Origin: Thalassospira xianhensis MCCC 1A02616
GTDB taxonomy: Bacteria; Pseudomonadota; Alphaproteobacteria; Rhodospirillales; Thalassospiraceae
Direction: 5' to 3'
NCBI RefSeq assembly: GCF_003326475.1
Contig: NZ_JPWA01000023.1
Location: 1-64,000, forward strand
Length of the DNA: 64,000 nucleotides
Of this stretch, positions 1 through 7,869 are shown piece after piece; within the stretch, counting starts at the first letter, position 1; every line of letters starts with the position of its first letter. The notes beneath the pieces were generated by a model. The model was not told the origin of the DNA. It saw only the letters and a program-made list of their open reading frames with translations, and made no database searches. The position numbers were made by a program, and so were the translations under genes.

Positions 1-1
1 T

Positions 2-898
2 GGCGGCAATCCGCCAAGCGCGCTGGTGGCGATCCTGCATGATCCCGATGCGGTCCTTCCGCCATCCGATAGCGATGCATTGGCCCTGTTCGTTCAGGCC
101 GCATCCGACCTTGGTGCCAAGGCCGAACTGATCACCGCCAAGGATTTCCACCATTTGTCGGAATTTGATGCGCTGCTGATCCGTGAAACCACCGCCCTTG
201 ATCATCACACCTATCGCTTTGCCAAACGTGCGCGCAAGGAAGGCATTCCGGTGATTGACGATCCGGACTCAATCCTGCGCTGCACGAACAAGGTTTACCT
301 TGCCGAATTGCTGCGCACTCACCGCATTCCCGCCCCGCGCAGCATGATTTTCGACAAGCGCCGCATTGCCGAAATCGGCCAGCAATTCAGCTTCCCATCG
401 GTGCTCAAGGTGCCCGATGGCTGTTTCTCGCGCGGGGTGCGCAAGGTGAAATCACCCGAACATCTGGCCGAAGTCGCGACCGAGATGTTCAAAAATTCCG
501 AACTTCTCGTCATTCAGGAATATGTCGAAACCACCTTTGACTGGCGCATTGGCGTTCTGGGGGGCGAGCCACTCTTTGCCAGCCGCTATTTCATGGCACC
601 CGGCCACTGGCAGATCGTCAAACACGAAGATGACGGCAAATCGTTCGAGGAAGGCGGCTTTGAAACCGTCGCCGTCGAAGATGCCCCGGCTGATATCGTT
701 TCCACCGCTTTGGCTGCGGCCCGCCTGATGGGCGACGGTCTTTATGGTGTGGATATGAAAGAAACCCCGCACGGCCCGATGGTGATCGAAGTCAACGACA
801 ACCCCAACATCGATGGCGGAGTCGAGGATGTCGTGCTCGGCATGGACCTGTATCGCCGGATCATCGCCCACCTTCTGGGCAAGATCGCGCGTCCGTAA
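2..898 (+). CDS. RimK-like ATP-grasp ligase (5' end cut off)
   Basis: The reading frame is already open at base 2, so the gene begins outside the window; the GTG at 26 is probably internal. The visible ~298 residues are the C-terminal part of a RimK-family protein: a segment like the end of an RLAN-type N-terminal domain, then an ATP-grasp domain with lysines in FPSVLKVPDG and the ATP/Mg end motif VIEVNDNPNIDGG. The family joins amino acids to a carboxyl group using ATP; the substrate is unknown. It converges on a GNAT/C39-like peptidase gene and shares a bidirectional terminator with it. RimK/RLAN genes often sit beside such a partner, so the two probably make and trim a peptide or modified protein. 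Confidence 0.85.
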   Translation, partial: GGNPPSALVAILHDPDAVLPPSDSDALALFVQAASDLGAKAELITAKDFHHLSEFDALLIRETTALDHHTYRFAKRARKEGIPVIDDPDSILRCTNKVYLAELLRTHRIPAPRSMIFDKRRIAEIGQQFSFPSVLKVPDGCFSRGVRKVKSPEHLAEVATEMFKNSELLVIQEYVETTFDWRIGVLGGEPLFASRYFMAPGHWQIVKHEDDGKSFEEGGFETVAVEDAPADIVSTALAAARLMGDGLYGVDMKETPHGPMVIEVNDNPNIDGGVEDVVLGMDLYRRIIAHLLGKIARP

Positions 899-920
899 TG
901 CATGGTAATCAAAATGACAA

Positions 921-946
921 AGGGCCGGTTTATCCGGCCCTTTTTT
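921..946. terminator. Bidirectional terminator
   Basis: Stem AGGGCCGG (921-928), loop TTTAT, then CCGGCCCT (934-941) and a T run; A bases precede it on the other side. It lies between the converging ligase and GNAT/C39 genes and overlaps the last codons of the latter. Confidence 0.85.
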
Positions 947-2042
947 CAATAAAGACTGCCGCCTGAAGCTTGTCGCGGCCATAACGGACCATAAGGTCAA
1001 ACTCGTTGCGCAGGATCGGCGTTGATACGCAATCGCTTCCGCTAAATGGTTCGTGGTCTTCGCCAATATCCGGATCAGTGACATAGACATACCGGTCATC
1101 AAACCCCGAAACCACTACCCAGTGCGGGATTTTATCGCCGTAAATCCGATACTGGCTGATCAGGACAAGTGCAATCTTGCCATGTTTTGACCGTTCTTCG
1201 ATTTCTGCAATGCTGAACGGCCCGGTTTTTACAGGAATACCGGCCTCGCGGGCCTGACGGGCGAAATCATAATGCACCAGCTCGACAACTTCGCGGTTCT
1301 TGGGTTTACGCACCGTATCAACAAAAAGCGGCCCGTCGCGGCTGCTTAAAACCTCGACATCAAAACCGCGTTTATGCGCCGCCAGTCCAAGACCAAGCGG
1401 CCCGCACCCGCCATGCCCCGATGTCATGAAAACGGTCGTTGCCTCGCGCCAAAGTGCAATTTCCTGATTGCGATCCATCTCAATTTCGGGATCAAGCGCG
1501 TTCATCGCCATCATTAACGCTGCCGGGCCACAGGTGAATGGCATGGTCTGGTGATAAAAATGGATCGGCGATGGCCGACGCAGGGATTGCGGCACCAAAA
1601 CGCGCTCCATACGCAGCGCGTCGGAATGGTCGGGATAATAATCGGGATAAAGGGCAAATTCGCGATATCCCGCCGCCTTGAACAATCCAATCGCCGTTTC
1701 GTTATCCGGATTGACCTCAAGCCGAAGGATCGGTGCCCCGAAATCAAGGCTGAGTTCCTCGGCCCGGGTCAAAAGTGCCCGACCGATCCCCTGCCCGCGA
1801 CGCGCCTCCAAAACTGCCATGGAATAAAGCCGTGCCATCGCGACGTTGGATCTGAAAATAACCAGTGCGTAGCCAACCACCACACCTTCACGTTCGGCCA
1901 CACAAAGACGCGCAGTCTCGCTGCCAAGGAAACGCTTGAAAGCGCGGCGCGACAGACGGTCAATATCAAATGAACTGTTTTCGATCTCGCACAGGGCATC
2001 AAGGTCCCCATCTGTTGCGATACGAAGGTCAAGTTTGGTCAA
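930..2042 (-). CDS. GNAT acetyltransferase fused to C39-like peptidase domain
   Basis: 370 residues in two parts. Residues ~5-145 are a GNAT domain, with the acetyl-CoA loop RRGQGIGRALL near 82-92 and the usual NPDNETAIGLFKAAGY strand. Residues ~155-330 are a C39-like papain-fold domain (DUF3335 type) with a plausible triad: Cys171 in TMPFTCGPAALMMA, His307 in KIPHWVVVSGF and Asp323 in VTDPD. The best start is a TTG at 2042, since no ATG lies near. GNAT adds acyl groups and C39 enzymes cut peptides. The arrangement with the RimK-like ligase suggests a peptide or amide substrate handled by both. The substrate is unknown. Confidence 0.85.
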   Translation of the reverse strand: MTKLDLRIATDGDLDALCEIENSSFDIDRLSRRAFKRFLGSETARLCVAEREGVVVGYALVIFRSNVAMARLYSMAVLEARRGQGIGRALLTRAEELSLDFGAPILRLEVNPDNETAIGLFKAAGYREFALYPDYYPDHSDALRMERVLVPQSLRRPSPIHFYHQTMPFTCGPAALMMAMNALDPEIEMDRNQEIALWREATTVFMTSGHGGCGPLGLGLAAHKRGFDVEVLSSRDGPLFVDTVRKPKNREVVELVHYDFARQAREAGIPVKTGPFSIAEIEERSKHGKIALVLISQYRIYGDKIPHWVVVSGFDDRYVYVTDPDIGEDHEPFSGSDCVSTPILRNEFDLMVRYGRDKLQAAVFIEKRAG

Positions 2043-2142
2043 AAGGCACCCGAAGTATCAATACTTGCCGATCTCATGGATCAAGGCGGTTTCATCCATT
2101 TCGCCATGAAACGGATGAAACCGGAAGTGCATTTTCGGCAGG

Positions 2143-2556
2143 TTAGCTGCGCGCGGCAATCCGGGGGGCCAAAGGCGACATATCATATCCCGCCCCGGCA
2201 GCCGTTTTGACAATGTCTTCAACCGGCAAATTACCGGCACTGGCAAGCGACCAAAGGATCGTGCAGCGCGTGCCACTACGGCAATACGCGAAGACCGGCT
2301 TTTCAGCTTCGCTCAGAACCTTGGCAAAGGCATCGGCATCGGCATCCGAAACATTGCCGCTTGCAACCGGAAGAAACACGGCTGCAAGGCCAAGGCTTTT
2401 CGCCTTTGCCTCGACTTCGGCGAATGATGGCTGACCGGGGTCCTCGTTGTCCGGGCGATTGCAGACAATGGTCTTGAAACCGGCCCCGGCGATGTCATTA
2501 ACAGCATCAAGGGGCATCTGCGGCGAGACGGTCAGTTCATCATTCAGGCGTTTCAT
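2143..2556 (-). CDS. TIGR01244-family sulfur transferase/phosphatase-like protein
   Basis: 137 residues starting MKRLNDELTVSPQM. It has the fold and signature of the DUF442/TIGR01244 family, with the Cys-Arg loop FAYCRSGTRCTILWSLA that resembles a rhodanese or dual-specificity phosphatase active site. A longer start (GTG at 2583) exists; the ATG at 2556 is preferred because family members begin there and AGGA and GGA tracts lie a few bases upstream. In other bacteria this domain is fused or linked to persulfide dioxygenases, rhodaneses and YgaP-like membrane proteins. The neighbour upstream is YgaP-like, which supports a role in sulfide or persulfide detoxification, although no dioxygenase gene is visible here. 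Confidence 0.85.
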   Translation of the reverse strand: MKRLNDELTVSPQMPLDAVNDIAGAGFKTIVCNRPDNEDPGQPSFAEVEAKAKSLGLAAVFLPVASGNVSDADADAFAKVLSEAEKPVFAYCRSGTRCTILWSLASAGNLPVEDIVKTAAGAGYDMSPLAPRIAARS

Positions 2557-2682
2557 CGTTGCAGGTCCGTTTTCCTGGGTCACAAGGACCGCTTATGCGC
2601 TTGGAACGTAAAAGCGGAATACCAAGATTACGGATGCCACTATATCCGTCGGCTGACAACTCCCCGACATCATAAAAGTCGA

Positions 2683-2922
2683 TTATCTGGCGGATTTTGT
2701 ATCAATCGGGCATGTCCGGATACCCAGAATGCGATAAAGCGGGCAAAACCGCATCCCACCGGTCAGGATCATGATTGCACCGGCAATCATCGCCACCCAG
2801 CCAAATCCGCCAAGGGCGGCAAACGGGCCGGTCTCCGTCGCAACAACAAACGGCAGCGCAATCAGAACCACGCCAAGAATAACACGCAAAGCACGATCAA
2901 TTTTTCCGACATTGGATTTCAT
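2683..2922 (-). CDS. YgaP-like (DUF2892) small inner-membrane protein
   Basis: 79 residues with the DUF2892 pattern: an amphipathic start (NVGKIDRALRVILGV), two hydrophobic helices separated by a short glycine-rich turn, and the family ending CPLYRILGIRTC. The conserved cysteines near the C-terminus may carry sulfur. A GGGGAACTCCTG stretch stands just before the ATG as seen on the coding strand complement. It is the first gene of a likely two-gene unit with the TIGR01244 protein 127 bp downstream, and its upstream region holds a palindrome. The family is known from YgaP, a membrane-anchored rhodanese; here only the membrane half is present. Confidence 0.85.
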   Translation of the reverse strand: MKSNVGKIDRALRVILGVVLIALPFVVATETGPFAALGGFGWVAMIAGAIMILTGGMRFCPLYRILGIRTCPIDTKSAR

Positions 2923-2966
2923 GGGGAACTCCTGTTTCTGAAAACCACGGGATCAATATCACCCTG

Positions 2967-2983
2967 ATAATATACAATATTAT
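2967..2983. promoter_or_regulatory. Palindrome, possible operator of the sulfur genes
   Basis: Perfect inverted repeat ATAATAT-ACA-ATATTAT in an A+T-rich promoter region, 45 bp upstream of the YgaP-like gene. Its size and A+T content suit an ArsR/SmtB-type regulator such as BigR, but no such gene is in the window. The link is inference. Confidence 0.4.
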
Positions 2984-3119
2984 AATTAACAAATGTAATT
3001 TTATCATTTATTTGTGTTAAAACTGATCTATCGCAAGGAATGCGGCATCATGATCCTGTTGCGGACACTTGAAACGCATGCTACGCCCATGTTCAAACAG
3101 CAAAAAGATGGGAATGGGA

Positions 3120-3842
3120 ATGACCGATACTGTTGCATCCGTTGCCGACTGGCCGATCTGGCACGATCAAAATCCGGGCCGCACGTTTTCCCAATGGCTA
3201 AAGGCGTGTGTTGCCGATGACTGGCATACGGTCACCCATCATCCCTTCACCGATGCCTGGGGCAAGGCCGCGGTTCCCGACCGCAATCTCAAAAACTATC
3301 TGATTCAGGACCACCGTTTCATCGACCGGTTTGTTGCCCTTCTGGCCGGTGCCGTATCACGTGCGCCAACGCTGCCGGACCGGATTCCGGCCTGCCAGTT
3401 TCTCGCCCTTCTGACCGGACCGGAAAACACCTATTTCGAACGATCACTTGATGCGCTGGGCGTCACCGAACAGGAACGCCGCGAAATGCCGGATTGGGAC
3501 GTCACGAGCGCCTTCAAGGATCTGATGCGCACCGCAATGGAAAGCAACGACTACGCCAGCATGCTAGCGGTTCTGGCCGTGGCCGAAGGCACCTATCTTG
3601 GCTGGGCGGATCGGGTTCACAATGAAATCGAAAGCCACCCCAAAGAATTCTGGTACGCCGAATGGCTTGATCTGCATATCGGGACCTATTTCGAAAGCGT
3701 CGTCGCCTTCCTCAATGATCAGCTCGATAAAACCGGACCGACACTCGATGACGCTGCCCGCGCAAACTGTCTTTCCTGTTTCCGCAAGGCAACCGAACTT
3801 GAAGTCCGGTTCTTTGACACTGCATGGAGCACACAGAATTGA
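3120..3842 (+). CDS. tenA: TenA-family aminopyrimidine hydrolase-like protein
   Basis: 240 residues, all-helical TenA/THI-4 fold. TenA enzymes release HMP from thiamine breakdown products. The start at ATG 3120 follows a purine-rich GGGAATGGGA; the longer frame from 3069 reads unlike the family. The landmarks are HPFTDAWGKA near the start and YLIQDHRFIDRFVALL. At the place where classical TenA has its catalytic cysteine (LLPC), this protein reads LAVAEGTYLGWA, with Ala and a following Glu, so it looks like the TenA_E subtype. No other thi gene or TPP riboswitch is near. It overlaps the next gene by 19 bp, so the two are probably cotranscribed. Confidence 0.85.
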   Translation: MTDTVASVADWPIWHDQNPGRTFSQWLKACVADDWHTVTHHPFTDAWGKAAVPDRNLKNYLIQDHRFIDRFVALLAGAVSRAPTLPDRIPACQFLALLTGPENTYFERSLDALGVTEQERREMPDWDVTSAFKDLMRTAMESNDYASMLAVLAVAEGTYLGWADRVHNEIESHPKEFWYAEWLDLHIGTYFESVVAFLNDQLDKTGPTLDDAARANCLSCFRKATELEVRFFDTAWSTQN

Positions 3843-4321
3843 TCACCATCCGCCCGTATCGTGCGCATGATGCATCGGCCCTGACCGAAATTTACACGCG
3901 TTCTGTTACGGAGTTGGGGTCACGTACCTATAACCCCGATCAGGTCGGCATCTGGGCAACCCTTGCCCCAACCGCAGAACGATTTGCCGAACTGATGGAC
4001 GATGGTCGGCTGCGCCTGATCGCCGCGGATGAAAACGACCGGCCCCTCGCCTTTTGCGATCTCGAAGCCGATGGGCACATCCATTTTCTATATGCCCTGC
4101 CCGAACTCTCCGGTACGGGTGCGGTCACAGCTCTGTATGACGCCCTTGAAAAAGCGGCGCGCGACCGCAACATCGCAAAGCTCTATTCCGAAGCCAGCGA
4201 ACTCGCCAAAGGCTTCCTGTTAAAACAGGGCTTTCACGTGGTTGAACGCCGCGACTTCGAAGTCGCCGGGGTCCCGATCCATAACTATGCCGTCGAAAAA
4301 CGCCTGCGCTCCGTGGCCTGA
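3824..4321 (+). CDS. GNAT family N-acetyltransferase
   Basis: 165 residues of one GNAT domain: ITIRPYRAHDASALTEIYTRSV at the N-terminus, a central IHFLYALPELSGTGAVTALYDALE segment where the acetyl-CoA loop sits, and the typical end GFHVVERRDFEVAGVPIHNYAVEK. The loop lacks the classical RxxGxG/A spacing (ELSGTGAVTAL), common in this subfamily of PhnO/ElaA-like proteins. It acetylates an amine; the substrate is unknown. The start codon lies inside the end of tenA and a strong terminator follows, so the two genes form an operon. Confidence 0.8.
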   Translation: MEHTELITIRPYRAHDASALTEIYTRSVTELGSRTYNPDQVGIWATLAPTAERFAELMDDGRLRLIAADENDRPLAFCDLEADGHIHFLYALPELSGTGAVTALYDALEKAARDRNIAKLYSEASELAKGFLLKQGFHVVERRDFEVAGVPIHNYAVEKRLRSVA

Positions 4322-4337
4322 TCGCGTGCAAAAATCA

Positions 4338-4364
4338 AAAGGCGGTCATTTCCCGACCGCCTTT
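4338..4364. terminator. Bidirectional terminator
   Basis: Stem AAAGGCGGTC (4338-4347) pairs with GACCGCCTTT (4355-4364), followed by T-rich sequence on both sides. It separates the tenA/GNAT unit from the convergent pcaB. Confidence 0.85.
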
Positions 4365-4369
4365 CTGTT

Positions 4370-5710
4370 TCAACTGTCCTTGATCGCCCGCCGTGCGGTT
4401 GTCACCACCCGCTCGATATAATCATCTGCCTGTCCGATATAATTCGCCGGGTCGCGTAATTTGGCCCAGTCAATCCCGACATCGGTCAGTTTGGGCAACT
4501 CATCAAACAGATTGCTTTGACTGGCAGCCGACCGCGCAAGCGCGTCCTTGACCAGCTTGTCCGCCTCGTCACGCCCAAGATGTTCGGCAAGGGCAAAGGT
4601 CGCGGCCTCCGCCAGCATCGCCCCGCGTGACAGCTCCAGATTGGCTGCCATCCGATCGGCATTGACCTTAAGGTTCGGCACCATATCAACCGCCTGCGCC
4701 AGTCCGGCCCCTGTCGCCATAATCATCTGCGGCAATGTCAGCCATTCCAGCAACCAGCTTGCCCCGGATCGTTCATGTTCGTGGATCTGGCTTTGCGCAA
4801 ATGTGCCAAGCTGCCCGGCATTGAACCGCGCCAGCGTGATCAGCATTTCGGCCTGCACCGGGTTGGATTTATGCGGCATGGTCGATGATCCGCCGCCCTT
4901 GCCCGGCTGGACTTCAGCGATTTCGGATTGCGCCAACAACACCAAATCCTGCCCCATCTTGCCAAGCGCACCGCTAAGTGCGGTTAACTGTGCCGCAAAA
5001 TCGACCAGAACATCGCGCTGGCTGTGCCACGGCATATCGGTTGGGGGCAGTTCAAGTTCATCGGCCAGATTGCGTTCAACCTCGATCGCCTTGTCCCCGA
5101 TGGATGCCAGCGTCCCCGCCGCCCCGCCAAAGCTTAACCGGAACAGATCGGCACATAACGTATCAATCCGGTGATCAATCCGCACCAGCGGTGCCAGCCA
5201 TCCGGCGGCTTTAAGCCCGAATGTGGTCGGCACGGCCTGCTGGGAACGGGTTCGTCCGATCATGACCGTTGCCCGGTGGGTTTCGGCCTGTGCAATCAAT
5301 GCCTTGATCAGCTTGCGTGTCCGGCGGCGGATAATCGCCACCGCATCGCGAAGGCGCAAAACAAGGCCGGTATCAAATACATCCTGACTGGTCGCGCCAA
5401 AATGGACATAACGCGCATCATCCCCGCCAATCTCGGCCTTAAGCGCCTTGACCAAGGCCGGAACCGGCACTCCGGCATTTGCCGTACCCGCCGCCAATGT
5501 CGCGGGATCGGGGCGAAATTCGCGGCAAACATCGGCAATACGGTTCGCACTTGCTTCCGGGATCACGCCCGCGCGTGCCTCGGCCGATGCCAATGCCGCC
5601 TCAAACAGCACCATCGATGCGATCTGCGCATCATCGGTAAACAGGGCGGCAATTTCCGCATCGGCAAACAGATTGCCAAGCATCGCAGAATCAAAGGGCG
5701 AAATCGTCAT
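4370..5710 (-). CDS. pcaB: 3-carboxy-cis,cis-muconate cycloisomerase
   Basis: 446 residues of the fumarase/aspartase superfamily. It converts 3-carboxy-cis,cis-muconate, the ring-cleavage product of protocatechuate, to 4-carboxymuconolactone. The superfamily signature GGGSSTMPHKSNPVQ is intact, as are the upstream ARYVHFGATSQDVFDTG and the IGRTRSQQAVPTTFG helix that are typical of PcaB. The length matches the family. It lies 155 bp downstream of pcaF, beyond a clear terminator, so it may rely on read-through or its own promoter rather than being a plain last gene of the operon. The start at ATG 5710 is supported by the conserved N-terminus MTISPFDSAM. Confidence 0.95.
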   Translation of the reverse strand: MTISPFDSAMLGNLFADAEIAALFTDDAQIASMVLFEAALASAEARAGVIPEASANRIADVCREFRPDPATLAAGTANAGVPVPALVKALKAEIGGDDARYVHFGATSQDVFDTGLVLRLRDAVAIIRRRTRKLIKALIAQAETHRATVMIGRTRSQQAVPTTFGLKAAGWLAPLVRIDHRIDTLCADLFRLSFGGAAGTLASIGDKAIEVERNLADELELPPTDMPWHSQRDVLVDFAAQLTALSGALGKMGQDLVLLAQSEIAEVQPGKGGGSSTMPHKSNPVQAEMLITLARFNAGQLGTFAQSQIHEHERSGASWLLEWLTLPQMIMATGAGLAQAVDMVPNLKVNADRMAANLELSRGAMLAEAATFALAEHLGRDEADKLVKDALARSAASQSNLFDELPKLTDVGIDWAKLRDPANYIGQADDYIERVVTTARRAIKDS

Positions 5711-5811
5711 CTGGTTTGGTCCACCGTTTAAACAGGTGTTATTTCAGTTTGGCAGGGGTCAGAACCCTAGTGTCGCGCCGCTATTGCGTTCGGTCAACAA
5801 CACAAAAAGAA

Positions 5812-5842
5812 GCCCCTGCCCGTTCTTCAACGGTACAGGGGC
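5812..5842 (-). terminator. Terminator after pcaF
   Basis: On the minus strand GCCCCTG pairs with CAGGGGC, with inner GTT/AAC pairing, and is followed by TTCTTTTTG. It stands between pcaF and pcaB and should reduce pcaB transcription from the operon. Confidence 0.75.
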
Positions 5843-5864
5843 CCTTTTGAAATCAAACGATCAA

Positions 5865-7070
5865 TCAGACCGCTTCAAGCACAATGGCAATGCCCTGCCC
5901 GACGCCAATGCACATCGCCGCCAGCGCATATTTACCACCGGTACGTTTCAACTGCATCGCAGCCGTCCCGGTAATACGTGCGCCCGACATGCCAAGCGGA
6001 TGACCAAGCGCAATCGCCCCGCCATTCGGGTTCACACGCGCATCGTCATCGGCAATGCCAAGATCGCGCAACGTCGCAAGCCCCTGTGAGGCAAAGGCCT
6101 CGTTCAGTTCGATCACGTCAAGCTGATCGGTCGTAAGACCAAGACGCGCCAGAAGCTTCTTGCTGGCCGGTGCCGGGCCAAAGCCCATGATGCGCGGCGC
6201 AACACCCGCCGTCGCACCGCCAATCACCTTTGCAATCGGTTTCAGGCCGTATTTCTTGACCGCCGCATCCGATGCAATGATCAATGCCGCCGCACCGTCA
6301 TTAACCCCCGATGCATTGCCTGCTGTTACCGAGCCGCCTTCGCGGAACGGGGTCGGCAGTTTGCCAAGCTTTTCGGCTGTCGTGCCCGGACGCGGATGTT
6401 CATCCTTGTCAACGATGATCGGGTCGGCCTTACGCTGCGGAATGGTGACCGGCGTGATTTCTGCGGCCAGATTGCCGTTTTCCTGTGCGGCCACCGCCTT
6501 GTCCTGTGACCGGGCGGCAAAGGCATCCTGATCAGCACGGCTGATCTTGAAATCCTCGGCAACGTTTTCACCGGTTTCGGGCATGGAATCAACGCCATAC
6601 TGCTTTTTCATCACCGGATTGATGAAACGCCAGCCAATCGTGGTGTCATAGATTTCCGCATTGCGCGAAAAGGCACTTTCGGCCTTTGGCATCACGAACG
6701 GTGCACGCGACATGCTCTCGACACCGCCCGCAATCATCAGATCGGCCTCACCCGATTTGATCGCACGTGCGGCCATGATGATCGCGTCCATACCCGACCC
6801 GCACAAACGATTGACCGTCGTACCGGTCACAGTTTCCGGCAAACCGGCCAAAAGCAGCGACATGCGCGCCACGTTGCGATTGTCTTCACCGGCCTGATTG
6901 GCACATCCGAAAATCACGTCATCGACGTCGCCGAAATCGATATTCGGATTGCGTTCGATTAACGCCTTAAGCGGAATGGCACCAAGGTCGTCCGCACGAA
7001 CCGACGAAAGACTGCCACCGAAACGGCCAATCGGGGTACGGATAAAATCGCAGATATAAGCATCAGCCAT
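5865..7070 (-). CDS. pcaF: 3-oxoadipyl-CoA thiolase
   Basis: 401 residues; a biosynthetic-fold thiolase that cuts 3-oxoadipyl-CoA into succinyl-CoA and acetyl-CoA, the last step of the pathway. The catalytic residues are visible: Cys90 in VNRLCGSGMDAI, His357 in GGAIALGHPLG and Cys387 in AAMCIGVGQG. The ATG at 7070 is chosen because AAGGA lies eight bases before it; the frame opens two codons earlier at a TTG. Its context between the CoA-transferase genes and pcaB, rather than plain homology, separates it from acetyl-CoA acetyltransferases. It starts 11 bp after pcaJ ends, so translation is probably coupled. Confidence 0.93.
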   Translation of the reverse strand: MADAYICDFIRTPIGRFGGSLSSVRADDLGAIPLKALIERNPNIDFGDVDDVIFGCANQAGEDNRNVARMSLLLAGLPETVTGTTVNRLCGSGMDAIIMAARAIKSGEADLMIAGGVESMSRAPFVMPKAESAFSRNAEIYDTTIGWRFINPVMKKQYGVDSMPETGENVAEDFKISRADQDAFAARSQDKAVAAQENGNLAAEITPVTIPQRKADPIIVDKDEHPRPGTTAEKLGKLPTPFREGGSVTAGNASGVNDGAAALIIASDAAVKKYGLKPIAKVIGGATAGVAPRIMGFGPAPASKKLLARLGLTTDQLDVIELNEAFASQGLATLRDLGIADDDARVNPNGGAIALGHPLGMSGARITGTAAMQLKRTGGKYALAAMCIGVGQGIAIVLEAV

Positions 7071-7081
7071 ATTCAAAGTCC

Positions 7082-7855
7082 TTACTGCTGGCCTTCATGG
7101 GCCTTGGCGGTGCGGGCATGCAGATCACGCAGGACCTGAAGCTCGTGCGCGTCGGGCACCGGAGTTTCGGCGACTTCATCAGCAAATTCAACAGTCCAGC
7201 CGGTGTTTTCGATAATATCTTCGCGCGTCACGCCCGGATGGATCGATGTCACGATGAAATGCTTGCCAACCGGATGCGGTTCCATGATGCAAAGATCGGT
7301 AATCAGTCGCGACGGGCCTTTGGTATCGACACCATAAGACGCGCGGTCATCACCGCCCTTGCCATGACCAAGCGAAGTCACGAAATCGATCTTTTCAACA
7401 AAGCCACGCTTGCTTTGTTTCATCACCAGAAACACCTCGCCACAGCTCGTCGCGATTTCCGGCGCACCACCACCGCCCGGCAGGCGGACCTTGGGATCAT
7501 CATAATCGCCGATCACGGTGGTATTGATATTGCCGTATTTATCAAGCTGTGCCGCGCCAAGGAAGCCGACGGAAATCTTGCCGCCCTGCAACCAGTAACG
7601 GAACATTTCCGGCACCGGCACGGTATTGACGGCCGTTTCGCAAAGTTCGCCATCGCCGATGGATAACGGCAATACGTCCGGCTTCGTGCCAATCGTGCCG
7701 CTTTCATAAATAAGGGTCAGTTCCGGCGCATGGGTCAAACGTGCAAGGTTACACGCTGCCGACGGCATGCCGATGCCGACAAAGCACACATCGTCATTCT
7801 TGAGTGCGCGCGAGGCAGAAACCGTCATCATTTCGGTAGGGGTATAGTCAACCAT
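7082..7855 (-). CDS. pcaJ: 3-oxoadipate CoA-transferase subunit B
   Basis: 257 residues of the beta subunit of a family I CoA-transferase. The active-site glutamate lies in LTLIYESGTIGT near residue 50, the usual ESG motif, with the following glycine-rich GGGGAPEIATSC. With PcaI it moves CoA from succinyl-CoA to 3-oxoadipate. At 257 residues it is longer than the ~210 of many PcaJ proteins and resembles the CatJ/GctB-like form common in alphaproteobacteria. It follows pcaI by 14 bp and precedes pcaF closely. Confidence 0.93.
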   Translation of the reverse strand: MVDYTPTEMMTVSASRALKNDDVCFVGIGMPSAACNLARLTHAPELTLIYESGTIGTKPDVLPLSIGDGELCETAVNTVPVPEMFRYWLQGGKISVGFLGAAQLDKYGNINTTVIGDYDDPKVRLPGGGGAPEIATSCGEVFLVMKQSKRGFVEKIDFVTSLGHGKGGDDRASYGVDTKGPSRLITDLCIMEPHPVGKHFIVTSIHPGVTREDIIENTGWTVEFADEVAETPVPDAHELQVLRDLHARTAKAHEGQQ

Positions 7856-7869
7856 GATCTTTCCTCCGC

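Noticed and set aside
2923-3119. TPP riboswitch before tenA
   Set aside because: I looked for the conserved CTGAGA and ACCTG-type elements and found none; the region is A+T-rich with only a short palindrome.
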